Shown: positions 24,061-37,215 of the stretch, piece after piece | Position numbering within the stretch: position 1 is the stretch's first letter | How the letters are laid out: the number at the start of each line of letters is the position of its first letter | Assembly (NCBI GenBank): GCA_022605955.1 | Contig: JAKCOZ010000246.1 | Span: 248,001-312,000, forward strand | From: Rallus limicola | Taxonomy: Eukaryota; Chordata; Aves; Gruiformes; Rallidae | Reading direction: 5' to 3' | Length of the DNA stretch: 64,000 nucleotides | Translations under genes and position numbers: made by a program | The notes under the pieces: model-generated | Database searches by the model: none | The model's input: the letters and a program-made list of their open reading frames with translations, nothing else | What the model was told of the DNA's origin: nothing

Positions 24061-26629
24061 CACGAGCAGACCCTGTGACTTTGGCTCTCAGCCTTTTCCT
24101 TTGCCTGGAAAGAGGGAACATGCCTGGAACCTCCTACGGTGCTTTTCTCGGCCCTAGCAGACTGCAATTCAAAACATGCTAAACGTCCAGCAATAACTCC
24201 CAAAGTAAAGAAGCTAGGCCTGAAAGGCATAGCTTGTCTGAAACCTCCTAACATGACACACGAGCAGCCCCTGTCACTTTGGTTCTCAGCCTTTTCCTTT
24301 GCCTGGAAAGAGGGAACATGCCTGGAACCTCCTACAGTGCTTTTCTCGGCCCTAGCAGACTGCAGTTCAAAACATGCTAAACGTCCAGCAATAACTCCCA
24401 AAGTAAAGAAGCTAGGCCTGAAAGGCATAGCTTGTCTGAAACCTCCTAACAGGACATATGAGCAGCACCTGTCACTTTGGCTCTCAGCCTTTTCCTTTGC
24501 CTGGAAAGAGGGAACATGCCTGGAACCTCCTACGGTGCTTTTCTCGGCCCTAGCAGTCTGCAGTTCTAAACATGCTAAACGTCCAGCAATAACTCCCAAA
24601 GTAAAGAAGCTAGGCCTGAAAGGCATAGCTTGTCTGAAACCTCCTAACATGACACACGAGCAGCCCCTGTCACTTTGGTTCTCAGCCTTTTCCTTTGCCT
24701 GGAAAGAGGGAACATGCCTGGAACCTCCTACGGTGCTTTTCTCGGCCCTAGCAGACTGCAGTTCAAAACATGCTAAACGTCCAGCAATAACTCCCAAAGT
24801 AAAGAAGCTAGGCCTGAAAGGCATAGCTTGTCTGAAACCTCCTAACAGGACACATGAGCAGCACCTGTCACTTTGGCTCTCAGCCTTTTCCTTTGCCTGG
24901 AAAGAGGGAACATGCCTGGAACCTCCTACGGTGCTTTTCTCGGCCCTAGCAGACTGCAGTTCAAAACATGCTAAACGTCCAGCAATAACTCCCAAAGTAA
25001 AGAAGCTAGGCCTGAAAGGCATAGCTTGTCTGAAACCTCCTAACAGGACACACGAGCAGACCCTGTCACTTTGGCTCTCAGCCTTTTCCTTTGCCTGGAA
25101 AGAGGGAACATGCCTGTAACCTCCTACGGTGCTTTTCTCGGCCCTAGCAGACTGCAGTTCAAAACATGCTAAACGTCCAGCAATAACTCCCAAAGTAAAG
25201 AAGCTAGGCCTGAAAGGCATAGCTTGTCTGAAACCTCCTAACAGGACACACAAGCAGACCCTGTCACTTTGGCTCTCAGCCTTTTCCTTTGCCTGGAAAG
25301 AGGGAACATGCCTGGAACCTCCTACGGTGCTTTTCTCGGCCCTAGCAGACTGCAATTCAAAACATGCTAAACGTCCAGCAATAACTCCCAAAGTAAAGAA
25401 GCGAGGCCTGAAAGGCATAGCTTGTCTGAAACCTCCTAACAGGACACACGAGCAAACCCTTTCACTTTGGCTCTCAGCTTTTTCCTTTGCTTGGAAAGAG
25501 GGAACATGCCTGGAACCTCCTACGGTGCTTTTCTCGGCCCTAGCAGACTGCAGTTCAAAACATGCTAAACGTCCAGCAATAACTCCCAAAGTAAAGAAGC
25601 TAGGCCTGAAAGGCATAGCTTGTCTGAAACCTCCTAACAGGACACCCGAGCAGACCCTGTCACTTTGGCTCTCAGCCTTTTCCTTTGCCTCTAAAGAGGG
25701 AACATGCCTGGAACCTCCTACGGTGCTTTTCTCGGCCCTAGCAGACTGCAGTTCAAAACATGCTAAACGTCCAGCAATAACTCCCAAAGTAAAGAAGCTA
25801 GGCCTGAAAGGCATAGCTTGTCTGAAACCTCCTAACAGGACACCCGAGCAGACCCTGTCACTTTGGCTCTCAGCCTTTTCCTTTGCCTGGAAAGAGGGAA
25901 CATGCCTGGAACCTCCTACGGTGCTTTTCTCGGCCCTAGCAGACTACAGTTCAAAACATGCTAAACGTCCAGCAATAACTCCCAAAGTAAAGAAGCTAGG
26001 CCTGAAAGGCATAGCTTGTCTGAAACCTCCTAACAGGACACACGAGCAGCCCCTGTCACTTTGGCTCTCAGCCTTTTCCTTTGCCTGGAATGAGGGAACA
26101 TGCCTGGAACCTCCTACGGTGCTTTTCTCGGCCCTAGCAGACTGCAGTTCAAAACATGCTAAACGTCCAGCAATAACTCCCAAAGTAAAGAAGCTAGGCC
26201 TGAAAGGCATAGCTTGTCTGAAACCTCCTAACAGGACACACAAGCAGACCCTGTCACTTTGGCTCTCAGCCTTTTCCTTTGCCTGGAAAGAGGGAACATG
26301 CCTGGAACCTCCTACGGTGCTTTTCTCGGCCCTAGCAGACTGCAGTTCAAAACATGCTAAACGTCCAGCAATAACTCCCAAAGTAAAGAAGCTAGGCCTG
26401 AAAGGCATAGCTTGTCTGAAACCTCCTAACAGGACACATGAGCAGCACCTGTCACTTTAGCTCTCAGCCTTTTCCTTTGCCTGGAAAGAGGGAACATGCC
26501 TGGAACCTCCTACGGTGCTTTTCTCGGCCCTAGCAGACTGCAGTTCAAAACATGCTAAACGTCCAGCAATAACTCCCAAAGTAAAGAAGCTAGGCCTGAA
26601 AGGCATAGCTTGTCTGAAACCTCCTAATA

Positions 26630-26638
26630 GGAAACGAG
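26630..26638. repeat. 2-bp deletion variant of the monomer
   Basis: Reads GGAAACGAG where the unit has GGACACACGAG, preceded by CCTAATA. Shared with 29597, so it is a block marker. It shifts every reading frame. Confidence 0.9.
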
Positions 26639-28170
26639 CAGACCCTGTCACTTTGGCTCTCAGACTTTTCCTTTGCCTGGAAAGAGGGAACATGCCTGGA
26701 ACCTCCTACGGTGCTTTTCTCGGCCCTAGCAGACTGCAGTTCAAAACATGCTAAACGTCCAGCAATAACTCCCAAAGTAAAGAAGCTAGGCCTGAAAGGC
26801 ATAGCTTGTCTGAAACCTCCTAACAGGACACACGAGCAGCCCCTGTCACTTTGGCTCTCAGCCTTTTCCTTTGCCTGGAAAGAGGGAACATGCCTGGAAC
26901 CTCCTACGGTGCTTTTCTCGGCCCTAGCAGACTGCAGTTCAAAACATGCTAAACGTCCAGCAATAACTCCCAAAGTAAAGAAGCTAGGCCTGAAAGGCAT
27001 AGCTTGTCTGAAACCTCCTAACAGGACACCCGAGCAGACCCTGTCACTTTGGCTCTCAGCCTTTTCCTTTGCCTGGAAAGAGGGAACATGCCTGGAACCT
27101 CCTACGGTGCTTTTCTCGGCCCTAGCAGACTGCAGTTCAAAACATGCTAAACGTCCAGCAATAACTCCCAAAGTAAAGAAGCTAGGCCTGAAAGGCATAG
27201 CTTGTCTGAAACCTCCTAACAGGAAACACAAGCAGACCCTGTCACTTTGGCTCTCAGCCTTTTCCTTTGCCTGGAAAGAGGGAACATGCCTGGAACCTCC
27301 TACGGTGCTTTTCTCGGCCCTAGCAGACTGCAGTTCAAAACATGCTAAACGTCCAGCAATAACTCCCAAAGTAAAGAAGCTAGGCCTGAAAGGCATAGCT
27401 TGTCTGAAACCTCCTAACAGGACACACGAGCAGACCCTGTCACTTTGGCTCTCAGCCTTTTCCTTTGCCTGGAAAGAGGGAACATGCCTGGAACCTCCTA
27501 CGGTGCTTTTCTCAGCCCTAGCAGACTGCAGTTCAAAACATGCTAAACGTCCAGCAATAACTCCCAAAGTAAAGAAGCTAGGCCTGAAAGGCATAGCTTG
27601 TCTGAAACCTCCTAACAGGACACACGAGCAAACCCTTTCACTTTGGCTCTCAGCTTTTTCCTTTGCTTGGAAAGAGGGAACATGCCTGGAACCTCCTACG
27701 GTGCTTTTCTCGGCCCTAGCAGACTGCAGTTCAAAACATGCTAAACGTCCAGCAATAACTCCCAAAGTAAAGAAGCTAGGCCTGAAAGGCATAGCTTGTC
27801 TGAAACCTCCTAACAGGACACCCGAGCAGACCCTGTCACTTTGGCTCTCAGCCTTTTCCTTTGCCTGGAAAGAGGGAACATGCCTGGAACCTCCTACGGT
27901 GCTTTTCTCGGCCCTAGCAGACTGCAGTTCAAAACATGCTAAACGTCCAGCAATAACTCCCAAAGTAAAGAAGCTAGGCCTGAAAGGCATAGCTTGTCTG
28001 AAACCTCCTAACAGGACACCCGAGCAGACCCTGTCACTTTGGCTCTCAGCCTTTTCCTTTGCCTGGAAAGAGGGAACATGCCTGGAACCTCCTACGGTGC
28101 TTTTCTCGGCCCTAGCAGACTGCAGTTCAAAACATGCTAAACGTCCAGCAATAACTCCCAAAGTAAAGAA

Positions 28171-28177
28171 GCTGGCC
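28171..28177. repeat. 1-bp deletion in the dyad
   Basis: GCTGGCC replaces GCTAGGCC. The missing A lies in the left outer arm of the dyad. Shared with 31534 and 35936. Confidence 0.9.
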
Positions 28178-29596
28178 TGAAAGGCATAGCTTGTCTGAAA
28201 CCTCCTAACAGGACACATGAGCAGCACCTGTCACTTTGGCTCTCAGCCTTTTCCTTTGCCTGGAAAGAGGGAACATGCCTGGAACCTCCTACGGTGCTTT
28301 TCTCGGCCCTAGCAGACTGCAGTTCAAAACATGCTAAACGTCCAGCAATAACTCCCAAAGTAAAGAAGCTAGGCCTGAAAGGCATAGCTTGTCTGAAACC
28401 TCCTAACAGGACACACGAGCAGCCCCTGTCACTTTGGCTCTCAGCCTTTTCCTTTGCTTCGAAAGAGGGAACATGCCTGGAACCTCCTACGGTGCTTTTC
28501 TCGGCCCTAGCAGACTGCAGTTCAAAACATGCTAAACGTCCAGCAATAACTCCCAAAGTAAAGAAGCTAGGCCTGAAAGGCATAGCTTGTCTGAAACCTC
28601 CTAACAGGACACCCGAGCAGACCCTATCACTTTGGCTCTCAGCCTTTTCCTTTGCCTGGAAAGAGGGAACATGCCTGGAACCTCCTACGGTGCTTTTCTC
28701 GGCCCTAGCAGACTGCAGTTCAAAACATGCTAAACGTCCAGCAATAACTCCCAAAGTAAAGAAGCTAGGCCTGAAAGGCATAGCTTGTCTGAAACCTCCT
28801 AACAGGACACCCGAGCAGACCCTGTCACTTTGGCTCTCAGCCTTTTCCTTTGCCTGGAAAGAGGGAACATGCCTGGAACCTCCTACGGTGCTTTTCTCGG
28901 CCCTAGCAGACTACAGTTCAAAACATGCTAAACGTCCAGCAATAACTCCCAAAGTAAAGAAGCTAGGCCTGAAAGGCATAGCTTGTCTGAAACCTCCTAA
29001 CAGGACACACGAGCAGCCCCTGTCACTTTGGCTCTCAGCCTTTTCCTTTGCCTGGAATGAGGGAACATGCCTGGAACCTCCTACGGTGCTTTTCTCGGCC
29101 CTAGCAGACTGCAGTTCAAAACATGCTAAACGTCCAGCAATAACTCCCAAAGTAAAGAAGCTAGGCCTGAAAGGCATAGCTTGTCTGAAACCTCCTAACA
29201 GGACACACAAGCAGACCCTGTCACTTTGGCTCTCAGCCTTTTCCTTTGCCTGGAAAGAGGGAACATGCCTGGAACCTCCTACGGTGCTTTTCTCGGCCCT
29301 AGCAGACTGCAGTTCAAAACATGCTAAACGTCCAGCAATAACTCCCAAAGTAAAGAAGCTAGGCCTGAAAGGCATAGCTTGTCTGAAACCTCCTAACAGG
29401 ACACATGAGCAGCACCTGTCACTTTGGCTCTCAGCCTTTTCCTTTGCCTGGAAAGAGGGAACATGCCTGGAACCTCCTACGGTGCTTTTCTCGGCCCTAG
29501 CAGACTGCAGTTCAAAACATGCTAAACGTCCAGCAATAACTCCCAAAGTAAAGAAGCTAGGCCTGAAAGGCATAGCTTGTCTGAAACCTCCTAATA

Positions 29597-29605
29597 GGAA
29601 ACGAG
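29597..29605. repeat. 2-bp deletion variant, second copy
   Basis: Same GGAAACGAG and preceding CCTAATA as at 26630, displaced by 2967 bp. This confirms copying of the block rather than two independent deletions. Confidence 0.9.
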
Positions 29606-31533
29606 CAGACCCTGTCACTTTGGCTCTCAGACTTTTCCTTTGCCTGGAAAGAGGGAACATGCCTGGAACCTCCTACGGTGCTTTTCTCGGCCCTAGCAGA
29701 CTGCAGTTCAAAACATGCTAAACGTCCAGCAATAACTCCCAAAGTAAAGAAGCTAGGCCTGAAAGGCATAGCTTGTCTGAAACCTCCTAACAGGACACAC
29801 GAGCAGCCCCTGTCACTTTGGCTCTCAGCCTTTTCCTTTGCCTGGAAAGAGGGAACATGCCTGGAACCTCCTACGGTGCTTTTCTCGGCCCTAGCAGACT
29901 GCAGTTCAAAACATGCTAAACGTCCAGCAATAACTCCCAAAGTAAAGAAGCTAGGCCTGAAAGGCATAGCTTGTCTGAAACCTCCTAACAGGACACACGA
30001 GCAGACCCTGTCGCTTTGGCTCTCAGCTTTTTCCTTTGCTTGGAAAGAGGGAACATGCCTGGAACCTCCTACGGTGCTTTTCTCGGCCCTAGCAGACTGC
30101 AATTCAAAACATGCTAAACGTCCAGCAATAACTCCCAAAGTAAAGAAGCTAGGCCTGAAAGGCATAGCTTGTCTGAAACCTCCTAACAGGACACACGAGC
30201 AGACCCTGTCACTTTGGCTCTCAGCCTTTTCCTTTGCCTGGAAAGAGGGAACATGCCTGGAACCTCCTACGGTGCTTTTCTCGGCCCTAGCAGACTGCAG
30301 TTCAAAACATGCTAAACGTCCAGCAATAACTCCCAAAGTAAAGAAGCTAGGCCTGAAAGGCATAGCTTGTCTGAAACCTCCTAACAGGACACCCGAGCAG
30401 ACCCTGTCACTTTGGCTCTCAGCATTTTCCTTTGCCTGGAAAGAGGGAACATGCCTGGAACCTCCTACGGTGCTTTTCTCGGCCCTAGCAGACTGCAGTT
30501 CAAAACATGCTAAACGTCCAGCAATAACTCCCAAAGTAAAGAAGCTAGGCCTGAAAGGCATAGCTTGTCTGAAACCTCCTAACAGGACACACAAGCAGAC
30601 CCTGTCACTTTGGCTCTCAGCCTTTTCCTTTGCCTGGAAAGAGGGAACATGCCTGGAACCTCCTACGGTGCTTTTCTCGGCCCTAGCAGACTGCAGTTCA
30701 AAACATGCTAAACGTCCAGCAATAACTCCCAAAGTAAAGAAGCTAGGCCTGAAAGGCATAGCTTGTCTGAAACCTCCTAACAGGACACACGAGCAGACCC
30801 TGTCACTTTGGCTCTCAGCCTTTTCCTTTGCCTGGAAAGAGGGAACATGCCTGGAACCTCCTACGGTGCTTTTCTCAGCCCTAGCAGACTGCAGTTCAAA
30901 ACATGCTAAACGTCCAGCAATAACTCCCAAAGTAAAGAAGCTAGGCCTGAAAGGCATAGCTTGTCTGAAACCTCCTAACAGGACACACGAGCAAACCCTT
31001 TCACTTTGGCTCTCAGCTTTTTCCTTTGCTTGGAAAGAGGGAACATGCCTGGAACCTCCTACGGTGCTTTTCTCGGCCCTAGCAGACTGCAGTTCAAAAC
31101 ATGCTAAACGTCCAGCAATAACTCCCAAAGTAAAGAAGCTAGGCCTGAAAGGCATAGCTTGTCTGAAACCTCCTAACAGGACACCCGAGCAGACCCTGTC
31201 ACTTTGGCTCTCAGCCTTTTCCTTTGCCTGGAAAGAGGGAACATGCCTGGAACCTCCTACGGTGCTTTTCTCGGCCCTAGCAGACTGCAGTTCAAAACAT
31301 GCTAAACGTCCAGCAATAACTCCCAAAGTAAAGAAGCTAGGCCTGAAAGGCATAGCTTGTCTGAAACCTCCTAACAGGACACCCGAGCAGACCCTGTCAC
31401 TTTGGCTCTCAGCATTTTCCTTTGCCTGGAAAGAGGGAACATGCCTGGAACCTCCTACGGTGCTTTTCTCGGCCCTAGCAGACTGCAGTTCAAAACATGC
31501 TAAACGTCCAGCAATAACTCCCAAAGTAAAGAA

Positions 31534-31540
31534 GCTGGCC
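31534..31540. repeat. 1-bp deletion in the dyad, second copy
   Basis: Same GCTGGCC as at 28171, followed by the same ACATGAGCAGCACC unit. Confidence 0.9.
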
Positions 31541-33336
31541 TGAAAGGCATAGCTTGTCTGAAACCTCCTAACAGGACACATGAGCAGCACCTGTCACTTT
31601 GGCTCTCAGCCTTTTCCTTTGCCTGGAAAGAGGGAACATGCCTGGAACCTCCTACGGTGCTTTTCTCGGCCCTAGCAGACTGCAGTTCAAAACATGCTAA
31701 ACGTCCAGCAATAACTCCCAAAGAAAAGAAGCTAGGCCTGAAAGGCATAGCTTGTCTGAAACCTCCTAACAGGACACACGAGCAGACCCTGTCACTTTGG
31801 CTCTCAGCCTTTTCCTTTGCCTGGAAAGAGGGAACATGCCTGGAACCTCCTACGGTGCTTTTCTCGGCCCTAGCAGACTGCAGTTCAAAACATGCTAAAC
31901 GTCCAGCAATAACTCCCAAAGTAAAGAAGCTAGGCCTGAAAGGCATAGCTTGTCTGAAACCTCCTAACAGGACACACGAGCAGCCCCTGTCACTTTGGCT
32001 CTCAGCCTTTTCCTTTGCCTGGAAAGAGGGAACATGCCTGGAACCTCCTACGGTTCTTTTCTCGGCCCTAGCAGACTGCAGTTCAAAACATGCTAAACGT
32101 CCAGCAATAACTCCCAAAGTAAAGAAGCTAGGCCTGAAAGGCATAGCTTGTCTGAAACCTCCTAACAGGACACACGAGCAGCCCCTGTCACTTTGGCTCT
32201 CAGCCTTTTCCTTTGCCTGGAAAGAGGGAACATGCCTGGAACCTCCTGCGGTGCTTTTCTCGGCCCTAGCAGACTGCAGTTCAAAACATGCTAAACGTCC
32301 AGCAATAACTCCCAAAGTAAAGAAGCTAGGCCTGAAAGGCATAGCTTGTCGGAAACCTCCTAACAGGACACACGAGCAGACCCTGTCGCTTTGGCTCTCA
32401 GCCTTTTCCTTTGCCTGGAAAGAGGGAACATGCCTGGAACCTCCTACGGTGCTTTTCTCGGCCCTAGCAGACTGCAGTTCAAAACATGCTAAAGGTCCAG
32501 CAATAACTCCCAAAGTAAAGAAGCTAGGCCTGAAAGGCATAGCTTGTCTGAAACCTCCTAACAGGACACACGAGCAGACCCTGTCACTTTGGCTCTCAGC
32601 CTTTTCCTTTGCCTGGAAAGAGGGAACATGCCTGGAACCTCCTACGGTGCTTTTCTCTGCCCTAGCAGACTGCAGTTCAAAACATGCTAAACGTCCAGCA
32701 ATAACTCCCAAAGTAAAGAAGCTAGGCCTGAAAGGCATAGCTTGTCTGAAACCTCCTAACAGGACACACGAGCAGCCCCTGTCACTTTGGCTCTCAGCCT
32801 TTTCCTTTGCCTGGAAAGAGGGAACATGCCTGGAACCTCCTACGGTGCTTTTCTCGGCCCTAGCAGACTGCAGTTCAAAACATGCTAAACGTCCAGCAAT
32901 AACTCCCAAAGTAAAGAAGCTAGGCCTGAAAGGCATAGCTTGTCTGAAACCTCCTAACAGGACACACAAGCAGACCCTATCACTTTGGCTCTCAGCCTTT
33001 TCCTTTGCTTTGAAAGAGGGAACATGCCTGGAACCTCCTACGGTGCTTTTCTCGGCCCTAGCAGACTGCAATTCAAAACATGCTAAACGTCCAGCAATAA
33101 CTCCCAAAGTAAAGAAGCTAGGCCTGAAAGGCATAGCTTGTCTGAAACCTCCTAACAGGACACACGAGCAGACCCTGTCACTTTGGCTCTCAGACTTTTC
33201 CTTTGCCTGGAAAGAGGGAACATGCCTGGAACCTCCTACGGTGCTTTTCTCGGCCCTATCAGACTGCAGTTCAAAACATGCTAAACGTCCAGCAATAACT
33301 CCCAAAGTAAAGAAGCTAGGCATGAAAGGCATAGCT

Positions 33337-33407
33337 TGTCCTGTTAGGAGGTTTCAGACAAGCTAGGCCTGAAAGGCATAGCTTGTCTGAAACCTCCTAA
33401 CAGGACA
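33337..33407. repeat. Foldback junction 5
   Basis: 29-bp perfect arms 33337-33365 and 33379-33407 around GGCCTGAAAGGCA, with a 47-bp insertion at 33341-33387. The left unit has CCCTATCAG (about 33258) and AGGCATG. The next unit has GCAATTC, followed by AACATGACGCACG. Confidence 0.95.
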
Positions 33408-36400
33408 CACGAGCAGACCCTGTCACTTTGGCTCTCAGCCTTTTCCTTTGCCTGGAAAGAGGGAACATGCCTGGAACCTCCTACGGTGCTTTTCTCGGCC
33501 CTAGCAGACTGCAATTCAAAACATGCTAAACGTCCAGCAATAACTCCCAAAGTAAAGAAGCTAGGCCTGAAAGGCATAGCTTGTCTGAAACCTCCTAACA
33601 TGACGCACGAGCAGCCCCTGTCACTTTGGTTCTCAGCCTTTTCCTTTGCCTGGAAAGAGGGAACATGCCTGGAACCTCCTACGGTGCTTTTCTCGGCCCT
33701 AGCAGACTGCAGTTCAAAACATGCTAAACGTCCAGCAATAACTCCCAAAGTAAAGAAGCTAGGCCTGAAAGGCATAGCTTGTCTGAAACCTCCTAACAGG
33801 ACACACGAGCAGCCCCTGTCACTTTGGCTCTCAGCCTTTTCCTTTGCCTGGAAAGAGGGAACATGCCTGGAACCTCCTACGGTGTTTTTCTCGGCCCTAG
33901 CAGACTGCAGTTCAAAACATGCTAAACGTCCAGCAATAACTCCCAAAGTAAAGAAGCTAGGCCTGAAAGGCATAGCTTGTCTGAAACCTCCTAACAGGAC
34001 ACACGAGCAGACCCTGTCACTTTGGCTCTCAGCCTTTTCCTTTGCCTGGAAAGAGGGAACATGCCTGGAACCTCCTACGGTGCTTTTCTCGGCCCTAGCA
34101 GACTGCAGTTCAAAACATGCTAAACGTCCAGCAATAACTCCCAAAGTAAAGAAGCTAGGCCTGAAAGGCATAGCTTGTCTGAAACCTCCTAACATGACAC
34201 ACGAGCAGCCCCTGTCACTTTGGTTCTCAGCCTTTTCCTTTGCCTGGAAAGAGGGAACATGCCTGGAACCTCCTACGGTGCTTTTCTCGGCCCTAGCAGA
34301 CTGCAGTTCAAAACATGCTAAACGTCCAGCAATAACTCCCAAAGTAAAGAAGCTAGGCCTGAAAGGCATAGCTTGTCTGAAACCTCCTAACAGGACACAC
34401 GAGCAGACCCTGTCACTTTGGCTCTCAGCCTTTTCCTTTGCCTGGAAAGAGGGAACATGCCTGGAACCTCCTACGGTGCTTTTCTCGGCCCTAGCAGACT
34501 GCAGTTCAAAACATGCTAAACGTCCAGCAATAACTCCCAAAGTAAAGAAGCGAGGCCTGAAAGGCATAGCTTGTCTGAAACCTCCTAACATGACACACGA
34601 GCAGCCCCTGTCACTTTGGCTCTCAGCCTTTTCCTTTGCCTGGAAAGAGGGAACATGCCTGGAACCTCCTACGGTGCTTTTCTCGGCCCTAGCAGACTGC
34701 AGTTCAAAACATGCTAAACGTCCAGCAATAACTCCCAAAGTAAAGAAGCTAGGCCTGAAAGGCATAGCTTGTCTGAAACCTCCTAACAGAACACACCAGC
34801 AGCCCCTGTCACTTTGGCTCTCAGCCTTTTCCTTTGCCTGGAAAGAGGGAACATGCCTGGAACCTCCTACGGTGCTTTTCTCGGCCCTAGCAGACTGCAG
34901 TTCAAAACATGCTAAACGTCCAGCAATAACTCCCAAAGTAAAGAAGCTAGGCCTGAAAGGCATAGCTTGTCTGAAACCTCCTAACAGGACACCCGAGCAG
35001 ACCCTGTCACTTTGGCTCTCAGCCTTTTCCTTTGCCTGGAAAGAGGGAACATGCCTGGAACCTCCTACGGTGCTTTTCTCGGCCCTAGCAGACTGCAGTT
35101 CAAAACATGCTAAACGTCCAGCAATAACTCCCAAAGTAAAGAAGCTAGGCCTGAAAGGCATAGCTTATCTGAAACCTCCTAACAGGACACCCGAGCAGAC
35201 CCTGTCACTTTGGCTCTCAGCATTTTCCTTTGCCTGGAAAGAGGGAACATGCCTGGAACCTCCTACGGTGCTTTTCTCGGCCCTAGCAGACTGCAGTTCA
35301 AAACATGCTAAACGTCCAGCAATAACTCCCAAAGTAAAGAAGCTAGGCCTGAAAGGCATAGCTTGTCTGAAACCTCCTAACAGGACACATGAGCAGCACC
35401 TGTCACTTTGGCTCTCAGCCTTTTCCTTTGCCTGGAAAGAGGGAACATGCCTGGAACCTCCTACGGTGCTTTTCTCGGCCCTAGCAGACTGCAGTTCAAA
35501 ACATGCTAAACGTCCAGCAATAACTCCCAAAGTAAAGAAGCTAGGCCTGAAAGGCATAGCTTGTCTGAAACCTCCTAACAGGACACCCGAGCAGACCCTG
35601 TCACTTTGGCTCTCAGCCTTTTCCTTTGCCTGGAAAGAGGGAACATGCCTGGAACCTCCTACGGTGCTTTTCTCGGCCCTAGCAGACTGCAGTTCAAAAC
35701 ATGCTAAACGTCCAGCAATAACTCCCAAAGTAAAGAAGCTAGGCCTGAAAGGCATAGCTTGTCTGAAACCTCCTAACAGGACACCCGAGCAGACCCTGTC
35801 ACTTTGGCTCTCAGCATTTTCCTTTGCCTGGAAAGAGGGAACATGCCTGGAACCTCCTACGGTGCTTTTCTCGGCCCTAGCAGACTGCAGTTCAAAACAT
35901 GCTAAACGTCCAGCAATAACTCCCAAAGTAAAGAAGCTGGCCTGAAAGGCATAGCTTGTCTGAAACCTCCTAACAGGACACATGAGCAGCACCTGTCACT
36001 TTGGCTCTCAGCCTTTTCCTTTGCCTGGAAAGAGGGAACATGCCTGGAACCTCCTACGGTGCTTTTCTCGGCCCTAGCAGACTGCAGTTCAAAACATGCT
36101 AAACGTCCAGCAATAACTCCCAAAGTAAAGAAGCTAGGCCTGAAAGGCATAGCTTGTCTGAAACCTCCTAACAGGACACACGAGCAGCCCCTGTCACTTT
36201 GGCTCTCAGCCTTTTCCTTTGCTTCGAAAGAGGGAACATGCCTGGAACCTCCTACGGTGCTTTTCTCGGCCCTAGCAGACTGCAGTTCAAAACATGCTAA
36301 ACGTCCAGCAATAACTCCCAAAGTAAAGAAGCTAGGCCTGAAAGGCATAGCTTGTCTGAAACCTCCTAACAGGACACCCGAGCAGACCCTATCACTTTGG

Positions 36401-37148
36401 CTCTCAGCCTTTTCCTTTGCCTGGAAAGAGGGAACATGCCTGGAACCTCCTACGGTGCTTTTCTCGGCCCTAGCAGACTGCAGTTCAAAACATGCTAAAC
36501 GTCCAGCAATAACTCCCAAAGTAAAGAAGCTAGGCCTGAAAGGCATAGCTTGTCTGAAACCTCCTAACAGGACACCCGAGCAGACCCTGTCACTTTGGCT
36601 CTCAGCCTTTTCCTTTGCCTGGAAAGAGGGAACATGCCTGGAACCTCCTACGGTGCTTTTCTCGGCCCTAGCAGACTACAGTTCAAAACATGCTAAACGT
36701 CCAGCAATAACTCCCAAAGTAAAGAAGCTAGGCCTGAAAGGCATAGCTTGTCTGAAACCTCCTAACAGGACACACGAGCAGCCCCTGTCACTTTGGCTCT
36801 CAGCCTTTTCCTTTGCCTGGAATGAGGGAACATGCCTGGAACCTCCTACGGTGCTTTTCTCGGCCCTAGCAGACTGCAGTTCAAAACATGCTAAACGTCC
36901 AGCAATAACTCCCAAAGTAAAGAAGCTAGGCCTGAAAGGCATAGCTTGTCTGAAACCTCCTAACAGGACACACAAGCAGACCCTGTCACTTTGGCTCTCA
37001 GCCTTTTCCTTTGCCTGGAAAGAGGGAACATGCCTGGAACCTCCTACGGTGCTTTTCTCGGCCCTATCAGACTGCAGTTCAAAACATGCTAAACGTCCAG
37101 CAATAACTCCCAAAGTAAAGAAGCTAGGCATGAAAGGCATAGCTTGTC
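33341..37148. repeat. Junction-5 block, 19 units plus 47 bp (3808 bp)
   Basis: Order after the foldback: ordinary; GCAATTC with AACATGAC/TTTGGTTCTC; GAGCAGCCC; GGTGTTTTTC (about 33892); a further AACATGAC unit; AAGCGAGG; ACACACCAGCAG (about 34795); two ACACCCGAG units with ATAGCTTATC (about 35166); ACATGAGCAGCACC; the 1-bp deletion (35936); GCTTCGAAAG (36221); CAGACTACAG (36678); GGAATGAGG; CCCTATCAG. The first ten units are shared with the blocks after junctions 6 and 7. The second half (about 35.4-37.0 kb) matches 27.6-29.3 kb at an offset of 7765 bp. Confidence 0.85.
35936..35942. repeat. 1-bp deletion in the dyad, third copy
   Basis: GCTGGCC again. The flanking units (ACATGAGCAGCACC, then GCTTCGAAAG 283 bp downstream) match those after 28171, where GCTTCG is at 28456. 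This is a dispersed copy of the same segment. Confidence 0.9.
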
Positions 37149-37215
37149 CTGTTAGGAGGTTTCAGACAAGCTAGGCCTGAAAGGCATAGCTTGTCTGAAA
37201 CCTCCTAACAGGACA
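37145..37215. repeat. Foldback junction 6
   Basis: 29-bp perfect arms 37145-37173 and 37187-37215, spacer GGCCTGAAAGGCA, insertion 37149-37195. Flanks are the same as at junctions 5 and 7 (CCCTATCAG and AGGCATG to the left, GCAATTC to the right). Confidence 0.95.

Larger units (their letters stand above)
25946..28912. repeat. 15-monomer higher-order repeat, copy 1 (2967 bp)
   Basis: Starts at the CAGACTACAG marker (A at 25946), which recurs 2967 bp later at 28913. Markers in order: GGAATGAGG (about 26090), ACACAAGCAG (about 26240), ACATGAGCAGCACC (about 26436), the 2-bp deletion at 26630-26638, TCTCAGCCC (27514), GAGCAAACCCTTTC (about 27627) and the 1-bp deletion at 28171-28177. The length 2967 is 15 x 198 minus the 3 deleted bases. 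Confidence 0.85.
28913..31880. repeat. Related higher-order repeat, copy 2 (17-unit version)
   Basis: Repeats the marker order of the block at 25946: CAGACTACAG, GGAATGAGG, ACACAAGCAG, ACATGAGCAGCACC, the same 2-bp deletion (29597-29605), TCTCAGCCC, GAGCAAACCCTTTC and the same 1-bp deletion (31534-31540). The distance between the two 1-bp deletions is 3363 bp (17 units minus 3), not 2967, so this copy has two extra units around 29.9-30.3 kb, one of them GCAATTC. The right limit is approximate. Confidence 0.7.
23994..33340. repeat. Junction-4 interval, 47 units with four small deletions (9347 bp)
   Basis: Longest stretch between foldbacks. It begins with the GCAATTC/AACATGAC unit and alternates AACATGACAC and ACATGAGCAGCACC units to about 25 kb. 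It then contains two related blocks marked by CAGACTACAG (25946 and 28913), GGAATGAGG, a 2-bp deletion (26630 and 29597) and a 1-bp deletion (28171 and 31534). It ends with units carrying CTTTGAAAGAGG, GCAATTC and CCCTATCAG before junction 5. Confidence 0.8.
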
